Assembly: GCA_033964015.1 (NCBI GenBank)
Contig: CM066918.1
Span: 20,543,387 to 20,607,386, forward strand
DNA: 64,000 bases
From: Scolanthus callimorphus
Taxonomy: Eukaryota > Cnidaria > Anthozoa > Actiniaria > Edwardsiidae
Reading direction: 5' to 3'
Below are positions 46,718 to 58,857 of the stretch, one piece after another. Under the pieces are notes generated by a model. It was not told the origin of the DNA, ran no database searches, and saw only the letters and a program-made list of their open reading frames with translations. A program made the translations under genes and the position numbers. Position 1 is the first letter of the stretch. Each line of letters begins with the position of its first letter.

Positions 46718-47107
46718 ATGTTGTTGCTATTTTGTCGTTGCGTTTGTTGTCGTTGCTGCTGAAGACGAAGCAAACTATCCCGGAAATTCCGGTTGGGATG
46801 AATTAATGGTATGTTAATGGTATTAATGGTATTGTCAAGGTAAAAAACAAATTGGGTAAGATTTGGTGTTGTCTGGATTCTGCGACGTTAGGAGCAGCAA
46901 CATACTCGCTACGAAGAATGAGATTTGCAGGGGCGCGATTTGCACGGATTTGCACAACACGATATTATTCGAGTCGCTTCAACCGGCTGCTTGACGGCTG
47001 TTGAGCCTCACAATCACGACGACAAATTTTGCGATGTGGGGGATGTACACAGGAAATATCACTCACCCATGAGACCATTTCCGGTTTTGTTGCCGGGCTT
47101 TCCGAAG
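46718..47107 (+). CDS. Possible 5' exons of an unidentified gene
   Basis: Exon A 46718-46808 starts at ATG; the frame giving a hydrophobic signal-like stretch (FVVAFVVVAAEDEANYPGNS) is one base off from that ATG. It ends DELM|GTATGT. Exon B 46931-47107 (acceptor gatttgcag) reads GRDLHGFAQHDIIRVASTGC, LTAVEPHNHDDKFCDVGDVH, MRPFPVLLPGFPK|GTACGT. Both junctions are phase 0. No family recognised; possibly secreted. Further exons would lie past the 47-61 kb transposon complex or outside the window. Confidence 0.4.
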
Positions 47108-47170
47108 GTACGTCTGAGACCATAATATATAGATTTAGCCACTGGCTAAAAGCGGAGCTCCCGGTTACAT

Positions 47171-47252
47171 ATTTTTTTTAACGAGACAAAAAGGTTGCCA
47201 TTGTACATGACTCATGTACAATGGCAACCTTTTTGTCTCGTTAAAAAAATAT
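47171..47252. repeat. Near-perfect 40-bp inverted repeat, 1-nt centre
   Basis: ttaacgagacaaaaaggttg ... ttgtacatga, c, tcatgtacaa ... followed by the exact complement. An RNA from here would form an almost uninterrupted duplex. Confidence 0.9.
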
Positions 47253-47356
47253 ATGATAGATAGCCTTGCACCTTATACCACGTGACTAAGCACTTGTTCA
47301 TCCAAGTGTGGTTATCTAAGGTTCATCCCTTCAACGATGTAAACCTTTTCACGTTT

Positions 47357-48205
47357 GATGACGTCATCAATGACGTCATACCACGTGACCATGCAGTTGT
47401 ACCCCCCTTGCCACTTAGACAACTTCACCCAAGTTTGGTTGTCTGAAGTTCATCCCTTCTTGAGATATATCATGTTTCTCCTATGATGACGTCATCAATG
47501 ACGTCATACCACGCGACCATGCAGTTGCACCCCCCATGCCACTTAGATAACTTCACCCAAGTTTGGTTGTCTGAAGTTCATCCCTTCTTGAGATATATCA
47601 TTTTTCTGCTATGATGACGTCATCAATGACGTCATACCACGTGACCATGCAGTTGCACCCCCCTTGCCACTTAGATAACTTCACCCATGTTTGGTTGTCT
47701 GAAGTTCATCCCTTCTTGAGATATGTCATTTTTCTGCTATGATGACGTCATCAATGACGTCATACCACGTGACCATGCAGTTGTACCCCCCTTGCCACTT
47801 AGACAACTTCACCCAAGTTTGGTTGTCTGAAGTTCATCCCTTCTTGAGATATATCATTTTTCTGCTATGATGACGTCATCAATGACGTCATACCACGTGA
47901 CCATGCAGTTGCACCCCCCTTCCCATTTAGACAACTTCACCTAGTTTGGTTGTCTTAGGTTCATCCCTTCTTGAGATATATCATGTTTCTCCTATGATGA
48001 CGTCATCAATGACGCCATACCACGTGACCATGCAGTTGCACCCCCCTTGCCACTTAGATAACTTCACCCAAGTTGGTTGTCTGAAGTTCATCCCTTCTTG
48101 AGATATATCATTTTTCTACTATGATGACGTCATCAATGACGTCATACCACGTGACCATGCAGTTGCACCCCCTTGCCACTTAGATAACTTCACCCAAGTT
48201 TGGTT
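47357..48205. repeat. 128-bp satellite with CRE and E-box motifs
   Basis: gatgacgtcatcaatgacgt begins at 47357, 47485, 47613, 47741, 47869, 47996 and 48123: periods 128, 128, 128, 128, 127, 127. Nearly all units have two TGACGTCA palindromes and most have CCACGTGACC (the second has ACGCGACC). The seventh unit is cut by the Harbinger at 48206. Confidence 0.95.
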
Positions 48206-48292
48206 GTCAGGGGCCGGTTCCTGAAAAGAGGACTAACTTAATCCAGGATTAGCGCTAATCCAGGATTAAATCTGCTATTCTAGGATTAGCTA

Positions 48293-50685
48293 TAGTCCAG
48301 GGAATCTACGAACTTTAGGGGGTCCAGATCGAACAAATTGCAACAGAATTTCTCTCACCGCAGAATGGCAGAGTTCAGTGCCCCAAACAACATACTAAAA
48401 GTACCAAAGAATCCCATTGGTGGAACATGCCGCAATTAAGGGATGAAAATTTCATCGGTTTTACCACAGGGAGCCAAAAACCAAATACGCATTAATTTTA
48501 TCATAAGGGCAAAATCAGCCTCCTTATCGGTCTGAAATTGAGTAGAACCTCAGATTTTGTACATTTGCAACAACATTATGTTGAGAAGTCTTTAACGCTC
48601 CCCAAAAAGTGTTTTTCTTATCCACAGGGTTCCCGAAATGGTTTAGGTGTTTTACATTATATCCACACACAGCTGCTGTTTCTGACTATTCCATAACCGT
48701 TTTTTAGCCTATTGCAGCTGCTCTTGTGCAACCTAACATTTTGTTTGACTATTTTGCCGCTAAATTGATTGGATTACAATTATTTGCGCCTACAGTTTAC
48801 GATCCCCGCGCGCTTGTTTGTCTCACGCCAGAGACGCCTTGTAGATGCCTTTTGTTCCACCTGCGTGGTTCGACTGCCAATTCAAGAGTTTGTCTGTGAA
48901 AACGCTAATGATTTTCCCGGTTTTTCTTGATGTTTTATTCCTTTCATGGCTCTTGCAAGAGAAGAGGTAAGAGTTCTTTATTTCTATCGTTTCAAATTTG
49001 CGTTCATGTGAGAATCCCTGTCGCCATTTGGTGTTTTTTTATTACCTCGACGACGGGCACGAATAAAAGTTGACTGTGAATTATGTTTTTCCTTTAATTT
49101 TACAAATGGGTCTACTCGGATCATGGAAAGAAATGGAAATACTTGCTTATCTGTGAGAAACGCATCGAAGATAAAGATGCTTCGAGAGTTTTGGGACAGA
49201 AAGGGTGCGACAGTATTTATAGTGCAACTTTAACTCAGGGAAAACCCATTAAACCTTCAGTCGGCGATCGAGTTCACCAGAAATGCCGCCGAGATCTCAT
49301 AAGAGAAGCGGAGATGTCGCCATAGCTGGCGCAAATAGATTGATTGAAACAAGCGTTACTCCTCGGTCAGAAACACCAATGTTTGATTTCAGAGATCAGC
49401 GCCCCAGCGTTTTTTCTGTGGGCAGCCAGCCAGGGTTTGAGGTGATTCCTGTCAGAACCAAGGACTTTAAGACTCTATTGCGACGGCATGCCAACAACGA
49501 ATGACGAATAGTCACAGATTGTTCTCGGTCGGCTGGAATATGCACAAGACTTGCATGCTGCGGATGCAGTCCATCACCAAAGCTACAGTGTGAATTTTCG
49601 CACCGGTAAGTAAATCCCGAAGCAGTTTAGTGATGAATCGTTCAATAAGAGGCTAAAACAAGGACGACCCGTTGATTCAATCAAAAGCTCGGCATTTATG
49701 GAAGTGATTAAATATCTGGAGGAAAATGACGACGAACAAACCACTGTTAGCGACCTTACAAATCTTATGGAGGAGTATTTGGAAGGCACAGACGAGGAGC
49801 CGTACAGCGCGCGCTTCATGAAACAAAACTCCAAGAGCACGTCGGGGACAAAATTGTTATTACTACTATAAGAAAGATAAGAAAGGAAGCTAATGTTGTG
49901 ACTTTTGCTGCGTCTCTGATAAATGAGTTTTACTGCCAGTCAAGAAAATGATAACGAAGATGAGAAAAAGAAAATCATCGAGACTGCCGCTAAGGGAATC
50001 TCGCTGCCATATTCCGCACAGACTTTCCTCCAGCCCATGAGTCTTTGTTAAAGGTTATCCGGTGCAACTGTGCAACGGACTGCCGCACCCAACGATTCTC
50101 GTGTAAGAAAAATGGCCTCGAGTGCTCTTCTGCTTGCGGGTCATGTAGAGGCGAAAGCTGTTCAAATGTGAGCCCACCTGACCTGAATGAAGATGAAGGC
50201 CAATTGAATAGCAGCAACGAGTAGAAATATCCGTATATCACATAGAAATAAGTGGCTGTAGTGTACTTTTGTCATTTTGAGGTCTAAAATGTGATAGATA
50301 GGAAGGGCATAATGAAAACAGAAGAGTTTCATACAGACATTTATGTCCATTTTGGGTATCCTGTGGTAGCCCTTATTACTCTTGCTACCTTGAAAGTTGG
50401 ATTCGAGTGAAATAAAAATTGCTTTCATTGCTAAATAACTCTCCTCTGTTGATTTGTAGACATTTCATATCAAAACATTTGTATTTGCATTATTATCTAG
50501 AAATTTTAGTTTCGGGCTCCCTGTGGAAAAACCGAGAAAGTTTCCCCCTTAATTTCGGCATGTTCCACCAATGGGATTCTTTGGTACTTTTAGTATGTTG
50601 TTCATGTCGTTGACCTCTGCTATTCTGAGGTGAGAGAAATTCTGTTGCAATTTGTTCGATGTTGAACCGTAGATTCCCTGGACTA
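48293..50685 (+). mobile_element. TIR element, TAGTCCAG termini, CTA target duplication
   Basis: Starts TAGTCCAGGGAATCTACG and ends with its complement. CTA lies at 48290-48292 and 50686-50688. Inverted subterminal similarity runs for about 130 bp (aaattgcaacagaatttctc). It carries the decayed gene at 49130-50224. Same terminus class as 20881 and 50728. Confidence 0.85.
49130..50224 (+). pseudogene. Transposon protein with Cys-rich ends, degenerate
   Basis: Pieces in order, across frameshifts: N-terminal zinc-like ICEKRIEDKDASRVLGQKGC with GDRVHQKCRRDL; then PGFEVIPVRTKDFKT and LGRLEYAQDLHAAD-like residues; PVDSIKSSAFMEVIKYLEEN, TVSDLTNLMEEYLEG; C-terminal VIRCNCATDCRTQRFSCKKN and GLECSSACGSCRGESC, stop at 50224. 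The Cys-rich tail (CNC-x3-C ... C-x5-CSSACGSC) recurs in large uncharacterised cnidarian proteins. A central nuclease part appears deleted. Function not established. Confidence 0.65.
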
Positions 50686-50727
50686 CTATTCTAGGAATAA
50701 ATATTGGTTCCTGAAAGCACAAGTTAT

Positions 50728-53700
50728 TAGTCCAGTCATTCTATGGTTTGACCCGTCACTAATTGCAACAGAAGGTTTTTCTTCACAATATTGGTCAGTT
50801 GAACGTACTAAACAACATACTAAAAGTCCTAAAAAATCCTAGCACGGGAAAGCCTCTAAAATGAGCATCATTGATACGCGCGCTCTCCTGCAACATGAAA
50901 ACGAGGCTGAAACCGGAAGTAGCGCTATTTTGCCCGCTTTAATAGTATTTTCTGCCCAACTTTCCAGGATTTGTCGTAATTCTATGAATGACAAGCTGTT
51001 CAATCAATTAATATGGTATTTGCATATCATTTACGCTTAAAAGAGTGTTTTGAGTTTTCGGTCTTCTCCGCTTCCCTCATATGTTATTTGTTTGCGAAGT
51101 TTTTTCAACATAAACATTAACAAAGGCGACAAAAAAATATGAAAGAGCTCTACGGTTATCGTTTTGTTTCAATAGTCAATTATAAATGTATTTATAAAGG
51201 AAAAAGCAGTTCAAAATTGAAAAAATTGTCCCGAGACCATCATTAATCGCGGAGTTGCAGAGTCCCTTATTTGCAGTGGCAACAGGCGGGTGTGATCATT
51301 CTGTTATACTTGCGGCAAGGAGTAATGATCGTAGTGTGCTACATCCTCTTGGTGCTACATCCTGTGGTACAGTTGCATCTTATAATGCGTAGAAGGTTGT
51401 CCGGCGCTCAACCAACAGCTCTTCCCCCTGAAGCCGCGATCTCCTCTCGAGTGCTACAAGTCTGCTGGAACACGTTGGCTTGCTCTCGGAAACGATCGAG
51501 TGAGATGAAATTCTGGGGTGACGCGCCACTGTAGTTTCGCGAAGTCGTGTCCCATCCCAGGAACGTGTGTAAAGAATATCCAGACACACCTCCACTCCTA
51601 GCTGAGCTCGAATTTTCAGGACGTTCCAAACGCGTCACAGAGTGTTGCCCTTTTGCTAGAGGATGAAATACAAATTCACGACCGCCTTGTATGGTGTGGG
51701 GGTGCGACCACCTGGTATGGTTTGAAATAAACGAAGAAGTTGAAGTGATCCCCCTCTGAAAGTACTATGAATAACGCTCCTCCTTAGAGCTGTTTAAAGT
51801 TTTCGTGATCCCCCACAACACCCTATTTGAGCTAGTGCTAGGCAGTTCAAATAGGAAGCATAAAGGCCATGGCATGCCTTTTTTCGGTGCGCGTGATTTT
51901 GATAAGGGCATTTCATCAAGCTCTGAAAAAATGTAGGAGAAAATTTTGTATATAGTTGACAAACCGGGTAGATTTTTTTTCTTCCTCATGCGCCGCAAAT
52001 TAGTCATAACTTTTCCAAGAGTAGGATAGGTGAATTCTACGATGTGCGCGAAGCGCGGAACAAATGACGCAAAGCGCGATGCAATTTTTATCGTTTCCAG
52101 TTGTGAAAAATGCAAATGAATAAAAGTTGCTGCAATTGGTTGCAGCTACCCCTCTTTCGAGAGATCCCCCTTTCGCTCGCCCAAACATAGAAAAATCATA
52201 TTACTCCTCCTGGCGAAAAATGATCACCAGCCCTTGACGTGCGGCGCCTTATGTTGTAACAAGAAGGAGTTTGGTTTTAGCGGAGGTTATTTACACGATC
52301 AAAATTCTGGTATTTGTGCCCGGGATTGCCACAATATCATCACCGCGCTCTTCATGTACTCCTTCATGTACATCTTTATGTACTCCTTTTTTCCCTTATG
52401 ACGATTACATCCGTCCTATTGGTTGCGCATGGCTCACTGCATATCACGGCAAACCTCAGCCATTTGGGGTTCGGATTTATTTGCTGGCAGTGTACCGGCG
52501 GCAAAGACAAAAATGTCATTTGAATTCCAAGTTGAGAAAAAAAAGAAAGTGTCAAAATAGGGTACACACTAGCCCTTCGGCTGATTTCAAATGTCGCACC
52601 CCGTGTAAGCGTGACGCCGAGAAAAACATGTGCTCTCTATATACGCGAAACGAGCAGGAATAGGTTCCGCCCGTGTAACAGCACTATCGTAGTGCGTATG
52701 CAAACCGCAAACAGAAATTTGTGTGTTAGTCTCTCGGCAGAGCAGTCCAGGGCCGCACTTGGGCAGACTTTTCTGACTTTGCGATCGCTGTCAATGAAAT
52801 ACAAACTCTAAACAGAAGCAGAAATAGGAAAGCAACGGCAAACCTATTTCACGCTAGTGCTACCCAGGCTGGGGAGGGGGGGGGGGGGGCGGGGGGTACT
52901 AATCTAGAAAAGCGGATCAACGTGGTTTGAATTTATTTTTATTGAGAAACCGCTGTCAAAATTCCCTAGGAAAAGCAGCTATAATAACCGGCAGTATGCC
53001 AAAGTTATCGCAGTCTTCTGTTTGGCCCATTTAATCAGTAATTCACCGATCCCGCATTCATTGTTATACCCCTAGTTACTGTTGCTACGTCGGAAAAGCC
53101 AAATTTTATCTTCGGCATATAGAGCGCGGAAAATACACCGATTGCAGGGAGGTGTTAGAAGTTGTTGCATGCAATTTGGATTTTATATTTTTATCTTGAA
53201 AAGCTGAATAATTATTGAACAATCTTCGACATTCAAGTTTGTTTGCTCGGACATTTTGAATTCCGTAGGGAAAACTTCCTATTATTTGCTATGAGTGGGC
53301 GGAGCTATCGTCAAAATAGGGATCAACCAGCCGATATGAAGTTATAGGAAATGATGTGTACTTAAAATTGCAATTTGAAGTACAATCATTTCCTATAAAA
53401 TAGGGATCGGTCTATTAATCATTTTTTAGTATCCATTCTCTTTTGTCCCGCCTGAATTCGAAATACGAAGGCCTTTTATGTGGACGTTTTTGTCACTTGG
53501 ATGTGTGTGTGTGTGTGCGACCACAGTCTTAGAGCAAAGCGCTTTGCCTAATTTTCGGCAAATCTTTGCTGGAAAATTATTATGTGGCAAACATGAAAAC
53601 TTTGCAAGTAATACCTTGCCTTATTCATCTTGAGTTTGCTCCCCTAAATAATATGATACAAAATTATTGGCTAGAACCACTTCAAACTCGTTCGTGTAAT

Positions 53701-54630
53701 CAGTGAATGTAGCGTTCAGTACAAGCAAATAAGCTTTTGAAAAACTCATGCTCATTGTTCTTCTAAAATTGCTCTTTTAAAATCGAAGAATTAGATATTT
53801 CTACATAGAATGCCATCGCCATGAAATTGCTCAATGTAAATTTGGAAAAAATCACTCGCAGTCGCCTATTAGTGCGTGCATAATTAGCAGGGAAAACCCT
53901 CACTGCTAATCCCGCGTACTCTCGACAAAACTGCTCCAGAGAATTGAGTTGACGGCTGATTCTTTGGTATGTTTACCCATAGAAAGAGGATTCTAATCTT
54001 CATATAGTAACTGGGGCAATTCTTCTCGAGCGGTTCTTAAGTGACTCTCTCTATTCAGATGCTTGTGTGGCGGCAAAGAAACGCAACACTTTTAGTAGTG
54101 ACGGGCTTTACTCAATCAGGTAGCTAGACCTTCGCATTCGTAGCAGATTCAATCAACTTTATTTTATATTCATAATCATGTAAACTCAGTTTGTGGTGAC
54201 AAAACATGCGAGCAAGAAAATTGCTAGTTCAACATTCTATTAATGCTGAAGACTTGCTCAAGAAATTTTCAGCAAGAAATACCCAGCAGTTTGAGAGGAA
54301 AATAAAAAAATAAAATAAAACTTAGTCTACACGATTAATATTAATATTAGGATTGAAATTTTGGATATCTCATGGACATTTCCTTGCACAAAAGAAAGAA
54401 ATCTTGGATAATATTTAGGAAGTATTATGCACAGCCTCGTTTTCATGCAGAAAAAATTCCTTTCCAAGGCGACCTAAAAAACGCAATTTTTCACCGTGTT
54501 CCCGTGATAGGATTTCTTAGGACTTTTAGTATGTTATAAAGGGGGACTTTCGGCACCTGAAACCGTCGAGAAACCTTCTGTTGCAATTAGTGACAGGTTG
54601 ACCCCTTTTTTCCATAGAATGACTGGACTA
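50728..54630. mobile_element. TIR element, TAGTCCAG termini, TAT target duplication, 3.9 kb
   Basis: Starts TAGTCCAGTCATTCTATGG and ends with the complement at 54630. TAT lies at 50725-50727 and 54631-54633. About 120 bp of subterminal inversion includes tgcaacagaaggtttt and catactaaaagtcct, the latter also found in the 48293 element. No recognised coding remnant; small repeats at 53335-53400 (aggaaatgatgtgtac and inverse) and a G-rich run at 52870-52897. Probably a non-autonomous relative. Confidence 0.8.
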
Positions 54631-54859
54631 TATTCCCGGATTAGTTATTCCAGGAATAAAATCGCTAATCCGGGAATAAGAAACTCGGAAAACCAGTTTG
54701 GCGGGAAATCGAGTTAAAATTGGCGCGTGTGCCCATTTTGTTCTTACTGCGGGCCACCTGTGGTTGTACGAACAAAATAAACAAAGCTCGCTAGTTTTTC
54801 TAAATAAAATAGGTCTTAAAAATTTCTGCCTTCACTTCTTGGTGTCCATACTTCTCACC

Positions 54860-56867
54860 ATGGACAGCCAGAACACGACAGAAAAACGCAAACGAAAGCC
54901 GAATTTTTCCGCAAGAGAATTGAGCGTATTAACTGAAAATGTGGAAGCAAGTAAGGATATCTTGCAATCTAAGTTTACAAACACATTAACGAACAAAAAA
55001 AAGATTGAGGTGTGGGCCAACATTACCGAGAAGATAAACGCGCTAGGAGTGGCTTGTAGAACGGTGGACGAGATAAAACACAAGTGGAAGGCTCTGTTCA
55101 GTACGGCGAAGAAGGAGTACTCTCACCAAAAGAAAGAGCGGAAGCAAACCGGCGGCGGTCCACCTCCAAAGGAACCGTCGGAGATAAGCCAAAAGATTAT
55201 GGAAACATATGACAACACGCCGGGTTTCTCTGGGATTGCTGGAGGATTTGAATCAGGTAAGGTTCCGTGACGATAATTCAACCAAGGTCACCCACGTCCT
55301 CCAAAAATAGAAATGCATAATTTCATACAATCATGTGACATGGTCACGTTGTTTTTTACGCGCGACGCCTGACCAATTTTTACACCGTCCATTATTATTA
55401 TTTTATCGTGTTCTCGTGTGCAAGTAGCCCAGAAAATCGGCTAAAACAGAATGAAAATCCCATAAGATGGAAGGATAATTTGCTGTTTGTTTTTAGGAGA
55501 AATCAGTTGAAAAGATAAGTATAAGTGAAGTGAACTATTACTTAACACAACTAAACTAAATTCGGACTAATGTCGGAATTTCTCCTCCAAGACCAAAAGC
55601 CAAGGTTTTTATGCTTGTCATTGACTGCAGCTTTCTGTACTTTTATTACTGAATCCATACAGCTTACCATTTTACTATTATAGTAGCTAACATATTGCTT
55701 AGCATTTTAAAAAAACAAATTTCTACACATAGAAAGTTATTTTATTTCAAAAGTGTTCACAGGCCGAAATAACTTGAAGGATTGAATTGGCCAGCTACAC
55801 CCCCCTCACCCAGACGTATAAAACCCAGGGGGGTTGGGGGGGGGGGGACTCCCATATTTTGGGGGCGGGGTTGCTCATCGGGAACTTTCAATTTTACCCC
55901 TAAAAGGTACCAAACATGGCGTCGCTTAGTTCAGTTTGACCCCTAAAAGGTACCAACAAGACGTTCCCTCGTAATTTTCTCTCATATTTTTTTATGAGGA
56001 AAAATATATCTCAAATTCAGGCTACCAACAAGTGTGATTTGCTTGATTTGCCAGAACGGACCTCTAACAGGTTTTCGATTTTTACCCCCTAAAAGGTACC
56101 AGGGGCCTGATTTTAAACCCTAAAAGGTACGATGAGCACCCCCACCCAAAAGATATGGGAGACCTCTCCAATATCCCCCATATAGTATAATTACCCAAGC
56201 GATTCTGCATGCTGATTGGTCGAGACGTTCGTCATATTTTGCTATATAGGTGAATATGTAGGTGAATATAAAGTTCACCCACAGGTTAGGTGAATACATG
56301 CAACATTGAACACATTGGAGGTCACATGCACACTTTTAAAATTACAGAAAAAAACAAAAAAATACCCCTAAACGCAAATTTGTTGTCGAAAATCTTAAAG
56401 TCACTTGAGTAATTATACTAAAACACTTAGTCACCTCAGGATCTGCAAATATCGGTGAAATGTGACCTCATGAAAATTTCTCCAAAAGGTTGGGATTCCC
56501 CTCCATGGACTGATTTGATTGTTTTTGCATTGTTGTTTGAGAATTGTAATGCTGTATTGGGTTCTGTTTTTTTTCAGGAGAAGTGGTTGAGGACGACTTA
56601 GTTGTAGCATCCAAAGCTGAGGATATTGAAACAATAAACATGGCGGATCTGGAGGAGGCAGGGGGTGCAGAAGAACCAAGTGTAGTAAAGGTGGAGAGAG
56701 TTCCGGTCATGAGAAAGAGGAAAAGGTACAGCCAAGATGACTTGCTGACACTGCAGTGCGAGGCACTGCAGCTGCAGAAGGAGATGCTACAGCTTAAGAA
56801 GACAAAGCTAGAATTGCAGATAAGCCAGCTACAGCTATCTTTTGAATATACTGGTACATCATATTAG
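54860..56867 (+). CDS. Harbinger ORF1: Myb/SANT-like DNA-binding protein
   Basis: Start ATG 54860 in CACCATGG. Exon 1 is 54860-55256 (donor G|GTAAGG), exon 2 is 56578-56867 (acceptor ttttttttcag), phase 1: 228 residues. Residues 14-95 form the Myb/SANT-like trihelix: NFSARELSVLTENVEASKDI, KIEVWANITEKINALGVACR, EIKHKWKALFSTAKKEYSHQ. Then comes GGGPPPKEPSEISQKIME, an acidic middle, and a C-terminal coiled coil (LTLQCEALQLQKEMLQLKKT). In Harbinger systems this partner binds the transposon ends and brings the transposase to the nucleus. Frame intact. Confidence 0.9.
55840..56165. mobile_element. CCCCTAAAAGGTACC-repeat MITE in the ORF1 intron
   Basis: Inverted ends actcccatattttgggggcg and cccaaaagatatgggaga plus gctcatcg/cgatgagc. 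Four to five copies of cccctaaaaggtacca lie between. A fragment of similar type is at 45615-45680. Confidence 0.75.
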
Positions 56868-57654
56868 AGTGCATTCTCTAGCAGGCCTGAATTACAGATG
56901 TAAGGTGATCTATGAAACGTCCAAGCAGATTTTTTGTAAATATAAATTGCTTCAGCTGACTTATGTCACTCGCAATTGTATACACCATTCTGTGGGGGAG
57001 TTTGGATATTTTTTGGAAACACACAATTTATATTTACAGAAAATCCGCTTGGACTTTTCATGGAGTCACCTTAAAGATTACCCCGGCTGTTTAGCCTTTT
57101 CAACTCAAAAACATTCATAAAAACTTCTAATTTGAGTTTCTAATTTGAATTTCGCTGGGGCCACCATTTTAGAAATGTGGCATCACTCTTGCGCTATAAA
57201 TTATGCATTTCCATGTATGCTATGTAATGAATGCTACAATTCAAAGGTGAGGTCTGATCCTCCCAAATTCTTCCATGGATGAATATCTTAAACAAATCAT
57301 TTTGCAGGTTTTTTTAATCCCAGGGACTTAGCAATGGTTCCAAGTTGCTACTTAATTTATGACAATAGATATTTTCTGAAATTGTAAAATAAATTTATTT
57401 CATATTATTTCATGTCCTTAAATTTTGCAGGAGGAAACTAGGGAAGTTGAACATGTACTGTAATCGTCAATGCAATGGATTGGAAATGTTATTTACTCAA
57501 GGGAAATGACCATTTTACTAGGTGATTTGAGTTTTCCCAAGTCTTGGAAAAGTTTAACACCCCAAATTTTTTTCTGAAGCTTGGGAGGTGTCAGGATTTC
57601 AACAAGTGTGGGTCCAGATTGGTTTGCAATGGTTTATGGAAATGGTCAGATTTG

Positions 57655-57840
57655 TGTCGAGTAAGTTGATAACTAGTGCCAAACAATTCCCTAGAAGAAA
57701 ATCTACCAAGGTGATCAGTTTTTCACCATTTGTATGATTTTGCTTTAAATAAGCAAATGTTTAATCAAAACTCAGTACCTTGGTGGATTTTCTTCTAGGA
57801 AATTGTTCAGTGCTATTAGCAACTTGATCGACACATTTGC
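57655..57840. mobile_element. Hairpin MITE, GTGTCGA ends
   Basis: gtgtcgagtaagttgataac pairs with agcaacttgatcgacac; inner arms ctagaagaaaatctaccaag and the complement. Located between the convergent Harbinger genes. Confidence 0.75.
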
Positions 57841-58048
57841 AAATTGATCAAGAATATTGCAATGTTGTTCAGCATTTGACTGTAAATTTTAATTATTCTA
57901 ACACAGTGTATATACTGTAAATTTTATGCATATAGTTATATGCATGCATTATGCATGTATGCCAGAAACAACCTGTCCCAAATTACTTTGGACAATGAGC
58001 TCTTTATTTTCCCTCTTTATTGAGGTGTATGAGTTTGGAAACACTTAA

Positions 58049-58721
58049 GGTTACTGAGAACCTTCGCGCACGTTGTTCGAAAAATAATCATCCACGTCCT
58101 TAGTTTAATCAAAATATGCCAACCTATATATCGTTGGAAAGCTTATAGAATTGACTAGCGGGCTATGGTAAAAAGAAATCACTTATCGATACCTGTATTT
58201 TTTTTAAAAGCATTGATTAAATATTTTGGTGTGCTATTTTCACGAGCTAGCGCTGTCGAACTGCTGGACCATGACTCTCAAGTAACATATTGTTTTAATC
58301 CGTAAAGGTGTTTCTCAAAAACCGTGTCTGCGATTTTTTAAATTTTGTTTACTTCAAAAGTTAGGAATTTTTTTAATTTTTAGAGCGTGAAAAATCTACA
58401 AAATTTGACCTTCCAAATTTAAAAGTTCGATAACTTTTGAACAAAGCAAAATTTAAAAAAACGCAGACACGGTTTTTGAGAAACACCTTTAAGGATTAAA
58501 ACAATGTGTTACTTGGGAGTCGAGGTCTAGCAGTTCGACAGCGTTAGCTCTTGAAAATCTCACACCCGAATTTTTAATAAAACCTTAAAAAAAATTCTAA
58601 GTATGAAAAAAATATTTCTCTTTGCCATAGTTCGCTAGTCCATTCTATAAGCTTTTCAACGTTAAACTAAGGACGTGTATGATTTTTTTTTCGAACACGT
58701 GCGCGAAGGTTCTCAGTAACC
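58049..58721. mobile_element. 673-bp foldback in a TTAA site
   Basis: ggttactgagaaccttcgcg and its complement end at 58721, with TTAA at 58045-58048 and 58722-58725. Inverted along almost the entire length (for example aaaaccgtgtctgcgatttt and acgcagacacggtttttgag), centre near 58385. Nested in the Harbinger. Confidence 0.85.
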
Positions 58722-58857
58722 TTAAAAAGGTGGTTATGCTCTTTATACATATTTATGTGTACATAATTGTCTCTTCTTTTCTGCAAAGAAAATCAGCTAT
58801 CATGAGAGCTGGAAAGTAAATTTTACTGTACAGTGTGAGAAATACTGCTAAAAGATA

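Larger units (their letters stand above)
47128..48205 (+). mobile_element. TIR/satellite element, copy 2, left part
   Basis: Left end atatatagatttagccactg, then ctaaaagcggagctccgg, a hairpin at 47171-47252, then the satellite. It continues after the Harbinger insertion at 60776-61142. Termini and unit type match the copy at 26657-27223. Confidence 0.8.

Noticed and set aside
47357..48205. CRISPR-like array
   Set aside because: Contiguous 128-bp tandem satellite without spacers in an animal genome.
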